From contig NC_134701.1 of NCBI RefSeq assembly GCF_043290135.1, forward strand, positions 10,384,001 to 10,448,000: DNA of 64,000 bases, written 5' to 3'. The notes beneath the pieces were generated by a model. The model had not been told where the DNA came from and did no database searches. It saw only the letters and a program-made list of their open reading frames with translations. Of the stretch, positions 1-13,125 are shown one piece after another. The position numbers were made by a program, and so were the translations under genes. The DNA is from Rhipicephalus microplus (taxonomy: Eukaryota; Arthropoda; Arachnida; Ixodida; Ixodidae). Position 1 is the first letter of the stretch. Each line of letters begins with the position of its first letter.

Positions 1-1690
1 TGAAATATATCTGTCCAAAGAAAAAAAAGCACCGCACCACCACCGGGTGGGCTCGTACCTCCAACCTTTCGGTTAACAGCCGATCGCGCTAGCCAATTGC
101 GCCACAGAGACAGTCGTGCTCCACTCTCACCACCATAAGAACATATCTTCAAAGCTATCAGCCCAAAGAAAAAAAAGCGCCGCACCACCACCGGGTGGGC
201 TCGTACCTCCAACCTTGCGGTTAACAGCAGATCGCGCCAGCCAATTGCGCCACGGAGACAGTTCTGCTCCACTCTCACCACCATCAGAACATATCTTCAA
301 AGCTATCAGCCCAAAGAAAAAAAGGCAACACACCACTCCCGGGAGGGCTCGAACCTCCAACCTTTCGGTTAACAGCCAATCGCGCTAGCTGATTGCACCA
401 CGGAGACAGTCATGCTCCACTCTCACCACCATCACAACATATCTTCAAATATATCTGTCCAAAGAAAAAAAAGCACCGCATCACCACCGGGTGGGCTCGT
501 ACCTCCAACCTTTGGTTAACAGCCGATCGCGCTAGCCAATTGCGCCACGGAGACAGTCGTGCTCCACTCTCACCACCATAAGAACATATCTTCAAAGCTA
601 TCAGCCCAAAGAAAAAAAAGCGCCGCACCACCACCGGTTGTGCTCGTACCTCCAACTTTTCGGTTAACAGCCGATCGCGCTAGCCAATTGCGCCATGGAG
701 ACAGTCGTGCTCCACTCTCAGCACCATCAGAACATTTCTTCAAAGCTATCAGCCCAAAGAAAAAAAAGCGCCGCACCACCACCGGGTTGGCTCGTACCTC
801 CAACCTTTCGGTTAACAGCTGATCGCGCTAGCAAATTGTGCCATAGAAACAGTCGTGCTCCACTCTTACCACCATCAGAACATATCTTCAAAGCTATCAG
901 CCCAAAAAAAAAAAAGGCGCCGCACCACCACCGGATGGGCTCGAACCTTCAACCTTTCGGTTAACAGCCGATCGCGCTAGCCAATTGCGCCACGGAGACA
1001 GTCGTGCTCCACTCTCACCACCATCAGAACATATCTTCAAAGCTATCAGCCCAAAGAAAAAAAAAGCGCCGCACCACCACCGGGTGGGCTCGTACCTATA
1101 ACCTTTCGGTTAACAGCCGATCGCGCTAGCCAATTGCGCCACGAAGACAGTCCTGCTCCACACTCACCACCACCAGAACATATCTTCGAAGCTATCAGCG
1201 CAAAATAAAAAAAGCGCCGCACCACCACCGGGTGGGCTCGTAGCTCCAACCTTTCGGTTAACAGCCGATCGCGCTAGCCAATTGCGCCACGGAGACAGTC
1301 GCGCTCCAATCTCACCACCATCATAACATATCTTCAAAGCTATCAGCCCAAAGAAAGAAAAGCGCCGCACCACCACCGGGTGGGCTCGAACCTCCAACCT
1401 TTCAATTAACAGCCAATCGCATAGCCAATTGCGCCACGAAGACAGTCGTGCTCCACTCTCACCACCATCAGAACATTTCTTCAAAGCTATCAGCCCAAAG
1501 AAAAAAAAGGCGCCGCACCACCACCGGATGGGCTCGAACCTTCAACCTTTCGGTTAACAGCCGATCGCGCTAGCCAATTGCGCCAGGAGACAGTCCTGCT
1601 CCACTCTCACACCATCAGAACATATCTTCAAAGCTCTATGCCCAAAGAAAAAAAAGCAACACACCACTCCCTGGAGGGCTCGAACATCCA

Positions 1691-1733
1691 ACCTTTCAGT
1701 TAAGAGCCCATCGAATAGCCAATTGCGCCACGG
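1691..1733 (-). pseudogene. tRNA-like unit with anticodon triplet CTT
   Basis: The plus-strand segment CAGTTAAGAGCCCATCGAAT replaces the usual TTAACAGCC. On the minus strand the anticodon loop becomes CTCTTAA, so the triplet at anticodon positions is CTT (the tRNA-Lys anticodon) instead of GTT. The base is plus-strand G at 1704, repeated at 11679 in the 9975-bp duplicate. Related units near 17297 have the GCCCATCGAAT context but keep TTAACAG. Only the anticodon part is annotated; the surrounding unit is otherwise a normal degraded copy. Confidence 0.7.
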
Positions 1734-2175
1734 AGACAGTCATGCTCCACTCTCACCACCATCAGAACATATCTTCAAAACTATCAGCCCAAAGAAAAAA
1801 ACGCCGCACCACCACCGGGTGGGCTCGTACCTCCAACCTTTCGGTTAACAGCCGATCGCGCTAGCCAATTGCGCCACGGAGACAGTCGTGCTCCACTCTC
1901 ACCACCATCAGAACATAGCTTCAAAGTTATCAGCCCAAAAGAAAAAAAGCGCCGCACCACCACCGGGTGGGCTCGAACCTCCAACATTTCGGTTAACAGC
2001 CGATCGTGCTAGCCAACTGCGCCACGGAGACAGTCGTGCTCCACTCTCACCACCATCAGAACATTTCTTCAAAGCTATCAGCCCAAAGAAAAAAAAAGCG
2101 CCGCACCACCACCGGGTGTGCTCGTACCTCCAACCTTTCGGTTAACAGCCGATGACGCTAGCCAATTGCGCCACG

Positions 2176-2240
2176 GAGACAGTCCTGCTCCACACTCACC
2201 ACCACCAGAACATATCTTCAAATATATCTGTCCAAAGAAA
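2176..2240 (-). repeat. AATATATCTGTCC spacer variant, exemplar
   Basis: In this minor subfamily the usual spacer AAAGCTATCAGCCCAAAG is replaced by AAATATATCTGTCCAAAG. It recurs across the window (for example near 440, 2815, 9980, 20455, 32770, 45615 and 59305), commonly next to units with CACACTCACCACCACCAG. On the minus strand the TATATTT stretch lies about 40 bp upstream of the tRNA-like start. I assign no function. Confidence 0.8.
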
Positions 2241-3090
2241 ACAAAGCACCGCACCACCACCGGGTGGGCTCGTACCTCCAACCTTTCGGTTAACAGCCGA
2301 TCGCGCTAGCCAATTGCGCCACAGAGACAGTCGTGCTCCACTCTCCCCACCATAAGAACATATCTTCAAAGCTATCAGCCCAAAGAAAAAAAAGCGCCGC
2401 ACCACCACCGGGTGGGCTCGTACCTCCAACCTTGCGGTTAACAGCCGATCGCGCCAGCCAATTGCGCCACGGAGACAGTTCTGCTCCACTCTCACCACCA
2501 TCAGAACATATCTTCAAAGCTATCAGCCCAAAGAAAAAAGGCAACACACCACTCCCGGGAGGGCTCGAACCTCCAACGTTTCAGTTAACAGCCGATCGCA
2601 TAGCCAATTGCGCCACGAAGACAGTCGTGCTCCACTCTCACCACCGTCAGAACATTTCTTCAGAGCTATCAGCCCAAAGAAAAAAGGCGCCGCACCACCA
2701 CCTGGTGGGCTCGTACCTCCAACCTTTCGGTTAACAGCCAATCGCGCTAGCTGATTGCGCCACGGAGACAGTCATGCTCCACTCTCACCACCATCACAAC
2801 ATATCTTCAAATATATCTGTCCAAAGAAAAAAAAGCACCGCATCACCACCGGGTGGGCTCGTACCTCCAACCTTTTGGTTAACAGCCGATCGCGCTAGCC
2901 AATTGCGCCACGGAGACAGTCGTGCTCCACTCTCACCACCATAAGAACATATCTTCAAAGCTATCAGCCCAAAGAAAAAAAAGTGCCGCACCACCACCGG
3001 GTGGGCTCGTAGCTCCAACCTTTCGGTTAACACCCGATCGCGCTAGCCAATTGCGCCACGGAGACAGTCGCGCTCCACTCTCACCACCAT

Positions 3091-3226
3091 CAGAACATAG
3101 CTTCAAAGTTATCAGCCCAAAGAAAAAAAAGCGCCGCACCACCACCGGGTGGGCTCGGAGGAGACAGTCGCGCTCCACTCTCACCACCATCAGAACATAG
3201 CTTCAAAGTTATCAGCCCAAAGAAAA
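3091..3226 (-). repeat. truncated satellite unit with 48-bp deletion
   Basis: Successive GAGACAGTCG landmarks at 3061 and 3161 are 100 bp apart instead of 148. The junction reads GGGCTCGGAGGAGACAG near 3155. The lost 48 bp covers the T loop through the D arm, so this unit keeps no tRNA-like core. The corresponding unit near 13130 is intact, so the loss followed (or was repaired after) the 9975-bp duplication. Confidence 0.9.
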
Positions 3227-4329
3227 AAAAGCGCCGCACCACCACCGGGTGGGCTCGATCCTCCAACCTTTCGGTTAACAGCCGATCGCACTGGGCAATT
3301 GCGCCACGGAGACAGTCCTGCTCCACACTCACCACCACCAGAACATATCTTCAAAGCTATCAGCGCAAAATAAAAAAGGCAACACACCACTCCCGGGATG
3401 GCTCTAACCTCTAACCTTTCGGTTAACAGCCGATCGCGCTAGCCTATCGCGCCACGGAGACAGTCGTGCTCCACTCTCACCACCACCAGAACATATCTTC
3501 AAAGCTATCAGCCCAAAAAAAGCGCCGCACCACCACCGGGTGGGCTCGTAGCTCCAACCTTTCGGTTAACAGCCGATCGTGCTAGCCAATTGCGCCACGG
3601 AGACAGTCGCGCTCCACTCTCACCACCATCAGAACATAGCTTCAAATTATCAGCCCAGAGAAAAAAAAACGCCGCACCACCACCGGGTAGGCTCGTACCT
3701 CCAACCTTTCGGTTAACACCCGATCGCGCTAGCCAATTGCGCCATGGAGACTGTCGTGCTCCACTCTTACCACCATCAGAACATATCTTCAAAGCTATCA
3801 GCCCAAAGAAAAATAAAGCGCCGCACCACCACCGGATGGGCTCGAACCTACAACCTTTCAGTTAACAGCCGATCGCGCTAGCCGATTGCGCCACAGAGAC
3901 AGTCGTGCTCCACTCTCACCACCATAAGAACATATCTTCAAAGCTATCAGCCCAAAGAAAAAAAGCGCCGCACCACCACCGGGTGGGCTCGTACCTCCAA
4001 CCTTGCGGTTAACAGCCGATCGCGCTAGCCAATTGTGCCACGGAGACAGTCGTGCTCCACTCTCACCACCACCAGAACATATCTTCAAAGCTATCAGCCC
4101 AAAGAAAAAAAAGCAACACACCCTTCCCGGGAGGGCTCGAACCTCCAATCTTTCAGTTAACAGCCGATCGCATTGCCGATTGCGCCACGAAGACAGTCGT
4201 GCTCCACTCTCACCACCGTCAGAACATTTCTTCAGAGGTATCAGCCCAGAGAAAAAAAATCGCCGCACCACCACCGGGTTGGCTCGTACCTCCAACCTTT
4301 CGGTTAACACCCGATCGCGCTAGCCAATT

Positions 4330-5135
4330 GCGCCATGGAGACTGTCGTGCTCCACTCTTACCACCATCAGAACATATCTTCAAAGCTATAAGCCCAAAGA
4401 AAAATAAAGCGCCGCACCACCACCGGATGGGCTCGAACCTACAACCTTTCAGTTAACAGCCGATCGCGCTAGCCAATTGCGCCACAGAGACAGTCGTGCT
4501 CCACTCTCACCACCATAAGAACATATCTTCACAGCTATCAGCCCAAAGAAAAAAAAGCGCCGCACCACCACCGGGTGGGCTCGTACCTCCAACCTTGCGG
4601 TTAACAGCCGATCGCGCCAGCCAATTGCGCCACGGAGACAGTTCTACTCCACTCTCACCACCATCAGAACATATCTTCAAAGCTATCAGCCCAAAAAGCG
4701 CCGCACCACCACCGGGTGGGCTCGTAGCTCCAACCTTTCGGTTAACAGCCGATCGCGCTAGCCAATTGCGCCAAGGAGACAGTCGCGCTCCACTCTCACC
4801 ACCATCAGAACATAGCTTCAAAGTTATCAGCCCAAAGAAAAAAAAGCGCCGCACCACCACCGGGTGGGCTCGATCCTCCAACCTTTCGGTTAACAGCCGA
4901 TCGCACTGGGCAATTGCGCCACGGAGACAGTCCTGCTCCACTCTCACCACCATCAGAATATATCTTCAAAGCTATCAGCCCAAAAGAAAAAAAGCGCTGC
5001 ACCACCACCGGGTGGGCTCGAACCTCCAACATTTCGGTTAACAGCCGATCGCGCTAGCCAACTGCGCCACGAAGACAGTCGTGCTCCACTCTCACCACCA
5101 CCAAAACATATCTTCAAAGCTATCAGCCCAAAAAA
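4330..5135. repeat. higher-order duplicate, about 3527-bp offset, left copy
   Basis: The run of units with GCCATGGAGACTGTC, ATAAAGCGCC, the CACAGCTATCAG spacer and CACTGGGC D arm matches 7860-8660 in order, with small indels in A runs. Confidence 0.75.
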
Positions 5136-5270
5136 AAGCGCCGCACCACCACCGGGATGGCTCTAACCTCTAACCTTTCGGTTAACAGCCGATCGCGCTA
5201 GCCTATCGCGCCACGGAGACAGTCGTGCTCCACTCTCACCACCACCAGAACATATCTTCAAAGCTATCAG
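5127..5270 (-). repeat. chimeric A/B satellite unit
   Basis: This 144-bp unit begins with the type A trailer (GCGCCGCACCACCACC) and continues as CGGGATGGCTCTAACCTCTAACC. The latter matches the type B-derived unit near 3395, where it follows ACACCACTCC. The switch falls in the shared CCGGG, as expected from exchange or conversion between subfamilies. Confidence 0.75.
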
Positions 5271-7859
5271 CCCAAAAAAAGCGCCGCACCACCACCGGGT
5301 GGGCTCGTAGCTCCAACCTTTCGGTTAACAGCCGATCGCGCTAGCCAATTGCGCCACGGAGACAGTCGCGCTCCACTCTCACCACCATCAGAACATAGCT
5401 TCAAAGTTATCAGCCCAGAGAAACAAAATCGCCGCACCACCACCGGGTAGGCTCGTACCTCCAACCTTTCGGTTAACACCCGATCGCGCTAGCCAATTGC
5501 GCCATGGAGACTGTCGTGCTCCACTCTTACCACCATCAGAACCTATCTTCAAAGCTATCAGCCCAAAGAAAAATAAAGCGCCGCACCACCACCGGATGGG
5601 CTCGAACCTACAACCTTTCAGTTAACAGCCGATCGCGCTAGCCAATTGCGCCACAGAGACAGTCGTGCTCCACTCTCACCACCATAAGAACATATCTTCA
5701 AAGCTATCAGCCCAAAGAAAAAAAAGCGCCGCACCACCACCGGGTGGGCTCGTACCTCCAACCTTGCGGTTAACAGCCGATCGCGCTAGCCAATTGTGCC
5801 ACGGAGACAGTCGTGCTCCACTCTCACCACCACCAGAACATATCTTCAAAGCTATCAGCCCAAAGAAAAAAAAGCAACACACCCTTCCCGGGAGGGCTCG
5901 AACCTACAACCTTTCAGTTAACAGCCGATCGCATTGCCGATTGCGCCACGAAGACAGTCGTGCTCCACTCTCACCACCGTCAGAACATTTCTTCAGAGCT
6001 ATCAGCCCAGAGAAAAAAAATCGCCGCACCACCACCGGGTTGGCTCGTACCTACAACCTTTCGGTTAACACCCGATCGCGCTACCCAATTGCGCCATGGA
6101 GACTGTCGTGCTCCACTCTTACCACCATCAGAACATATCTTCAAAGCTATCAGCCCAAAGAAAAAAAAGGCACCGCACCACCACCGGGTGGGCTCGTAGC
6201 TCAAACCTTTCGGTTAACAGCCGATCGCGCTAGCCAATTGCGCCACGGAGACAGTCGCGCTCCACTCTCACCACCATCAGAACATAGCTTCAAAGTTATC
6301 AGCCCAAAGAAAAAAAAAGCGCCGCACCACCACCCGGTGGGCTCGAACCTCCAACCTTTCGGTTAACAGCCGATCGCACTGGGCAAGTGCGCCACGGAGA
6401 CAGTCGTGCTCCACTCTCACCACCATCAGTACATATCTTCAAAGCTATCAGCCCAAAGAAAAAAAGCGCCACACCACCACCGGGTGGGCTCGTACCTCCA
6501 ACCTTTCGGTTAACAGCCGATCGCGCTAGCCAATTGCGCCACGGAGACAGTCCTGCTCCACACTCACCACCACCAGAACATATCTTCAAAGCTATCAGCG
6601 CAAAATAAAAAAGGCAACACACCACTCCCGGGAGGGCTCTAACCTCTAACCTTTCGGTTAACAGCCGATCGCGCGAGCCTATCGCGCCACGGAGACAGTC
6701 GTACTCCACTCTCACCACCACCAGAACATATCTTCAAAGCTATCAGCCCAAAAAAAGCGCCGCACCACCACCGGGTGGGCTCGTAGCTCCAACCTTTCGG
6801 TTAACAGCCGATCGCGCTAGCCAAATGCGCCACGGAGACAGTCGCGCTCCACTCTCACCACCATCAGAACATAGCTTCAAAGTTATCAGCCCAAAGAAAA
6901 AAAAACAACACACCACTCCAGGGGAGGGCTCGAACCTCCAACCTTTCAGTTAACAGCCGATCGCATAGCCAAATGCGCCACGAAGACAGTCGTGCTCCAC
7001 TCTCACCACCGTCAGAACATTTCTTCAGAGCTATCAGCCCAAAGAAAAAAAGCGCCGCACAACCACCGGGTGGGCTCGAACCTCCAACCGTTCGGTTAAC
7101 AGCCGATCGCTCTAGCCAATTGCGCCACGGAGACAGTCGTGGTCCACTCTCACCACCATCAGAACATATCTTCAAAGCTATCAGCCCAAAGAAAAAAAAG
7201 CGCCGCACCTCCAACAGGTGGGCTCGTACCTCCAACCTTTCGGTTAACAGCCGATCGCAGTAGCCAATTGCGCCAGGAGACAGTCCTGCTCCACTCTCAC
7301 ACCATCAGAACATATCTTCAAAGCTATATGCCCAAAGAAAAAAAAGCAACACACCACTCCCTGGAGGGCTCGAACATCCAACCTTTCAGTTAACAGCCCA
7401 TCAAATAGCCAATTGCGCCACGGAGACAGTCGTGCTCCACTCTCACCACCATCAGAACATATCTTCAAAACTATCAGCCCAAAGAAAAAAACGCCGCACC
7501 ACCACCGGGTGGGCTCGTACCTCCAACCTTTCGGTTAACAGCCGATCGCGCTAGCCAATTGTGCCACGGAGACAGTCGTGCTCCATTCTCACCACCACCG
7601 GAACATATCTTCAAAGCTATCAGCCCAAAGAAAAAAAAAGCAACACACCACTCCCGGGAGGGCTCGAACCTCCAACCTTTCAGTTAACAGCCGATCGCAT
7701 TGCCGATTGCGCCACGAAGACAGTCGTGCTCCACTCTCACCACCGTCAGAACATTTCTTCAGAGCTATCAGCCCAGAGAAAAAAAATCACCGCACCACCA
7801 CCGGGTTGGCTCGTACCTCCAACCTTTCGGTTAACACCCGATCGCGCTAGCCAATTGCG

Positions 7860-8660
7860 CCATGGAGATTGTCGTGCTCCACTCTTACCACCATCAGAAC
7901 ATATCTTCAAAGCTATCAGCCCAAAGAAAAATAAAGCGCCGCACCACCACCGGATGGGCTCGAACCTACAACCTTTCAGTTAACAGCCGATCGCGCTAGC
8001 CAATTGCGCCACAGAGACAGTCGTGCTCCACTCTCACCACCATAAGAACATATCTTCACAGCTATCAGCCCAAAGAAAAAAAAGCGCCGCACCACCACCG
8101 GGTGGGCTCGTACCTCCAACCTTGCGGTTAACAGCCGATCGCGCCAGCCAATTGCGCCACGGAGACAGTTCTGCTCCACTCTCACCACCATCAGAACATA
8201 TCTTCAAAGCTATCAGCCCAAAAAAAAGCGCCGCACCACCACCGGGTGGGCTCGTAGCTCCAACCTTTCGGTTAACAGCCGATCGCGCTAGACAATTGCG
8301 CCAAGGAGACAGTCGCGCTCCACTCTCACCACAATCAGAACATAGCTTCAAAGTTATCAGCCCAAAGAAACAAAAGCGCCGCACCACCACCGGGTGGGCT
8401 CGAACCTCCAACCTTTCGGTTAACAGCCGATCGCACTGGGCAATTGCGCCACGGAGACAGTCCTGCTCCACTCTCACCACCATCAGAACATATCTTCAAA
8501 GCTATCAGCCCAAAAGAAAAAAAGCGCTGCACCACCACCGGGTGGGCTCGAACCTCCAACATTTCGGTTAACAGCCGATCGCGCTAGCCAACTGCGCCAC
8601 GGAGACAGTCGTGCTCCACTCTCACCACAACCAAAACATATCTTCAAAGCTATCAGCCCA
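7860..8660. repeat. higher-order duplicate, about 3527-bp offset, right copy
   Basis: This is the partner of 4330-5135. The two differ at scattered bases, such as GGAGATTGTC near 7866 against GGAGACTGTC near 4338. Confidence 0.75.
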
Positions 8661-9975
8661 AAAAAAAGCGCCGCACCACCACCGGGTGGGCTCGTAGCTC
8701 CAACCTTTCGGTTAACAGCCGATCGCGCTAGCCAATTGCGCCACGGAGACAGTCGCGCTCCACTCTCACCACCATCAGAACATAGCTTCAAAGTTATCAG
8801 CCCAGAGAAAAAAAAATCGCCGCACCACCACCGGGTTGGCTCGTACCTCCAACCTTTCGGTTAACACCCGATCGCGCTGGCCAATCGCGCCATGGAGACT
8901 GTCGTGCTCCACTCTTACCACCATCAGAACATATCTTCAAAGCTATCAGCCCAAAGAAAAATAAAGCGCCGCACCACCACCGGATGGGCTCGAACCTACA
9001 ACCTTTCAGTTAACAGCCGATCGCGCTAGCGAATTGCGCCACAGAGACAGTCGTGCTCCACTCTCACCACCATAAGAACATATCTTCAAAGCTATCAGCC
9101 CAAAGAAAAAAAAGCGCCGCACCACCACCGGGTGGGCTCGTACCTCCAACCTTGCGGTTAACAGCCGATCGCGCTAGCCAATTGTGCCACGGAGACAGTC
9201 GTGCTCCACTCTCACCACCACCAGAACATATCTTCAAAGCTATCAGCCCAAAGAAAAAAAAGCAACACACCCTTCCCGGGAGGGCTCGAACCTCCAACCT
9301 TTCAGTTAACAGCCGATCGCATTGCCGATTGCGCCACGAAGACAGTCGTGCTCCACTCTCACCACCGTCAGAACATTTCTTCAGAGCTATCAGCCCAGAG
9401 AAAAAAAATCGCCGCACCACCACCGGGTTGGCTCGTACCTCCAACCTTTCGGTTAACACCCGATCGCGCTAGCCAATTGCGCCATGGAGACTGTCGTGCT
9501 CCACTCTTACCACCATCAGAACATATCTTCAAAGCTATCAGCCCAAAGAAAAAAAAGGCGCCGCACCACCACCGGATGGGCTCGAACCTTCAACCTTTCG
9601 GTTAACAGCCGATCGCGCTAGCCAATTGCGCCACGGAGACAGTCGTGCTCCACTCTCACCACCATCAGAACATAGCTTCAAAGTTATCAGCCCAAAAGAA
9701 AAAAAGCGCCGCACCACCACCGGGTGGGCTCGAACCTCCAACATTTCGGTTAACAGCCGATCGTGCTAGCCAACTGCGCCACGGAGACAGTCGTGCTCCA
9801 CTATCACCACCATCAGAACATTTCTTCAAAGCTATCAGCCCAAAGAAAAAAAAAAGCGCCGCACCACCACCGGGTGTGCTCGTACCTCCAACCTTTCGGT
9901 TAACAGCCGATGACGCTAGCCAATTGCGCCACGGAGACAGTCCTGCTCCACACTCACCACCACCAGAACATATCT

Positions 9976-12900
9976 TGAAATATATCTGTCCAAAGAAAAA
10001 AAAGCACCGCACCACCACCGGGTGGGCTCGTACCTCCAACCTTTCGGTTAACAGCCGATCGCGCTAGCCAATTGCGCCACAGAGACAGTCGTGCTCCACT
10101 CTCACCACCATAAGAACATATCTTCAAAGCTATCAGCCCAAAGAAAAAAAAGCGCCGCACCACCACCGGGTGGGCTCGTACCTCCAACCTTGCGGTTAAC
10201 AGCCGATCGCGCCAGCCAATTGCGCCACGGAGACAGTTCTGCTCCACTCTCACCACCATCAGAACATATCTTCAAAGCTATCAGCCCAAAGAAAAAAAGG
10301 CAACACACCACTCCCGGGAGGGCTCGAACCTCCAACCTTTCGGTTAACAGCCAATCGCGCTAGCTGATTGCACCACGGAGACAGTCATGCTCCACTCTCA
10401 CCACCATCACAACATATCTTCAAATATATCTGTCCAAAGAAAAAAAAGCACCGCATCACCACCGGGTGGGCTCGTACCTCCAACCTTTGGTTAACAGCCG
10501 ATCGCGCTAGCCAATTGCGCCACGGAGACAGTCGTGCTCCACTCTCACCACCATAAGAACATATCTTCAAAGCTATCAGCCCAAAGAAAAAAAAGCGCCG
10601 CACCACCACCGGTTGTGCTCGTACCTCCAACTTTTCGGTTAACAGCCGATCGCGCTAGACAATTGCGCCATGGAGACAGTCGTGCTCCACTCTCAGCACC
10701 ATCAGAACATTTCTTCAAAGCTATCAGCCCAAAGAAAAAAAAGCGCCGCACCACCACCGGGTTGGCTCGTACCTCCAACCTTTCGGTTAACAGCTGATCG
10801 CGCTAGCAAATTGTGCCATAGAAACAGTCGTGCTCCACTCTTACCACCATCAGAACATATCTTCAAAGCTATCAGCCCAAAGAAAAAAAAGGCGCCGCAC
10901 CACCACCGGATGGGCTCGAACCTTCAACCTTTCGGTTAACAGCCGATCGCGCTAGCCAATTGCGCCACGGAGACAGTCGTGCTCCACTCTCACCACCATC
11001 AGAACATATCTTCAAAGCTATCAGCCCAAAGAAAAAAAAAGCGCCGCACCACCACCGGGTGGGCTCGTACCTATAACCTTTCGGTTAACAGCCGATCGCG
11101 CTAGCCAATTGCGCCACGAAGACAGTCCTGCTCCACACTCACCACCACCAGAACATATCTTCGAAGCTATCAGCGCAAAATAAAAAAAGCGCCGCACCAC
11201 CACCGGGTGGGCTCGTAGCTCCAACCTTTCGGTTAACAGCCGATCGCGCTAGCCAATTGCGCCACGGAGACAGTCGCGCTCCAATCTCACCACCATCATA
11301 ACATATCTTCAAAGCTATCAGCCCAAAGAAAGAAAAGCGCCGCACCACCACCGGGTGGGCTCGAACCTCCAACCTTTCAATTAACAGCCAATCGCATAGC
11401 CAATTGCGCCACGAAGACAGTCGTGCTCCACTCTCACCACCATCAGAACATTTCTTCAAAGCTATCAGCCCAAAGAAAAAAAAGGCGCTGCACCACCACC
11501 GGATGGGCTCGAACCTTCAACCTTTCGGTTAACAGCCGATCGCGCTAGCCAATTGCGCCAGGAGACAGTCCTGCTCCACTCTCACACCATCAGAACATAT
11601 CTTCAAAGCTCTATGCCCAAAGAAAAAAAAGCAACACACCACTCCCTGGAGGGCTCGAACATCCAACCTTTCAGTTAAGAGCCCATCGAATAGCCAATTG
11701 CGCCACGGAGACAGTCATGCTCCACTCTCACCACCATCAGAACATATCTTCAAAACTATCAGCCCAAAGAAAAAAACGCCGCACCACCACCGGGTGGGCT
11801 CGTACCTCCAACCTTTCGGTTAACAGCCGATCGCGCTAGCCAATTGCGCCACGGAGACAGTCGTGCTCCACTCTCACCACCATCAGAACATAGCTTCAAA
11901 GTTATCAGCCCAAAAGAAAAAAAGCGCCGCACCACCACCGGGTGGGCTCGAACCTCCAACATTTCGGTTAACAGCCGATCGTGCTAGCCAACTGCGCCAC
12001 GGAGACAGTCGTGCTCCACTCTCACCACCATCAGAACATTTCTTCAAAGCTATCAGCCCAAAGAAAAAAAAAGCGGCGCACCACCACCGGGTGTGCTCGT
12101 ACCTCCAACCTTTCGGTTAACAGCCGATGACGCTAGCCAATTGCGCCACGGAGACAGTCCTGCTCCACACTCACCACCACCAGAACATATCTTCAAATAT
12201 ATCTGTCCAAAGAAAACAAAGCACCGCACCACCACCGGGTGGGCTCGTACCTCCAACCTTTCGGTTAACAGCCGATCGCGCTAGCCAATTGCGCCACAGA
12301 GACAGTCGTGCTCCACTCTCCCCACCATAAGAACATATCTTCAAAGCTATCAGCCCAAAGAAAAAAAAGCGCCGCACCACCACCGGGTGGGCTCGTACCT
12401 CCAACCTTGCGGCTAACAGCCGATCGCGCCAGCCAATTGCGCCACGGAGACAGTTCTGCTCCACTCGCACCACCATCAGAACATATCTTCAAAGCTATCA
12501 GCCCAAAGAAAAAAGGCAACACACCACTCCCGGGAGGGCTCGAACCTCCAACGTTTCAGTTAACAGCCGATCGCATAGCCAATTGCGCCACGAAGACAGT
12601 CGTGCTCCACTCTCACCACCGTCAGAACATTTCTTCAGAGCTATCAGCCCAAAGAAAAAAGGCGCCGCACCACCACCTGGTGGGCTCGTACCTCCAACCT
12701 TTCGGTTAACAGCCAATCGCGCTAGCTGATTGCGCCACGGAGGCAGTCATGCTCCACTCTCACCACCATCACAACATATCTTCAAATATATCTGTCCAAA
12801 GAAAAAAAAGCACCGCATCACCACCGGGTGGGCTCGTACCTCCAACCTTTTGGTTAACAGCCGATCGCGCTAGCCAATTGCGCCACGGAGACAGTCGTGC

Positions 12901-13125
12901 TCCACTCTCACCACCATAAGAACATATCTTCAAAGCTATCAGCCCAAAGAAAAAAAAGTGCCGCACCACCACCGGGTGGGCTCGTAGCTCCAACCTTTCG
13001 GTTAACACCCGATCGCGCTAGCCAATTGCGCCACGGAGACAGTCGCGCTCCACTCTCACCACCATCAGAACATAGCTTCAAAGTTATCAGCCCAAAGAAA
13101 AAAAAGCGCCGCACCACCACCGGGT
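9976..13125. repeat. higher-order duplicate, 9975-bp offset, right copy
   Basis: This is the partner of 1-3150. A few substitutions are visible, for example CGCTAGAC at 10656 against CGCTAGCC at 681, and GGCTAACAG at 12411 against GGTTAACAG. Confidence 0.9.
13098..13105 (-). terminator. Pol III-type oligo-T terminator, exemplar
   Basis: Eight consecutive T on the minus strand lie about 9 nt beyond the 3' end of the tRNA-like body. A run of four or more T is the established Pol III stop. Nearly every unit keeps such a run. Some are interrupted, for example AAATAAAGCGCC or AAAGAAAGAAAAG on the plus strand. Confidence 0.7.

Larger units (their letters stand above)
1..3150. repeat. higher-order duplicate, 9975-bp offset, left copy
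   Basis: Unit order and private variants match 9976-13125 almost base for base. The correspondence ends at the 48-bp deletion near 3155. The left limit lies outside the window. Confidence 0.9.
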
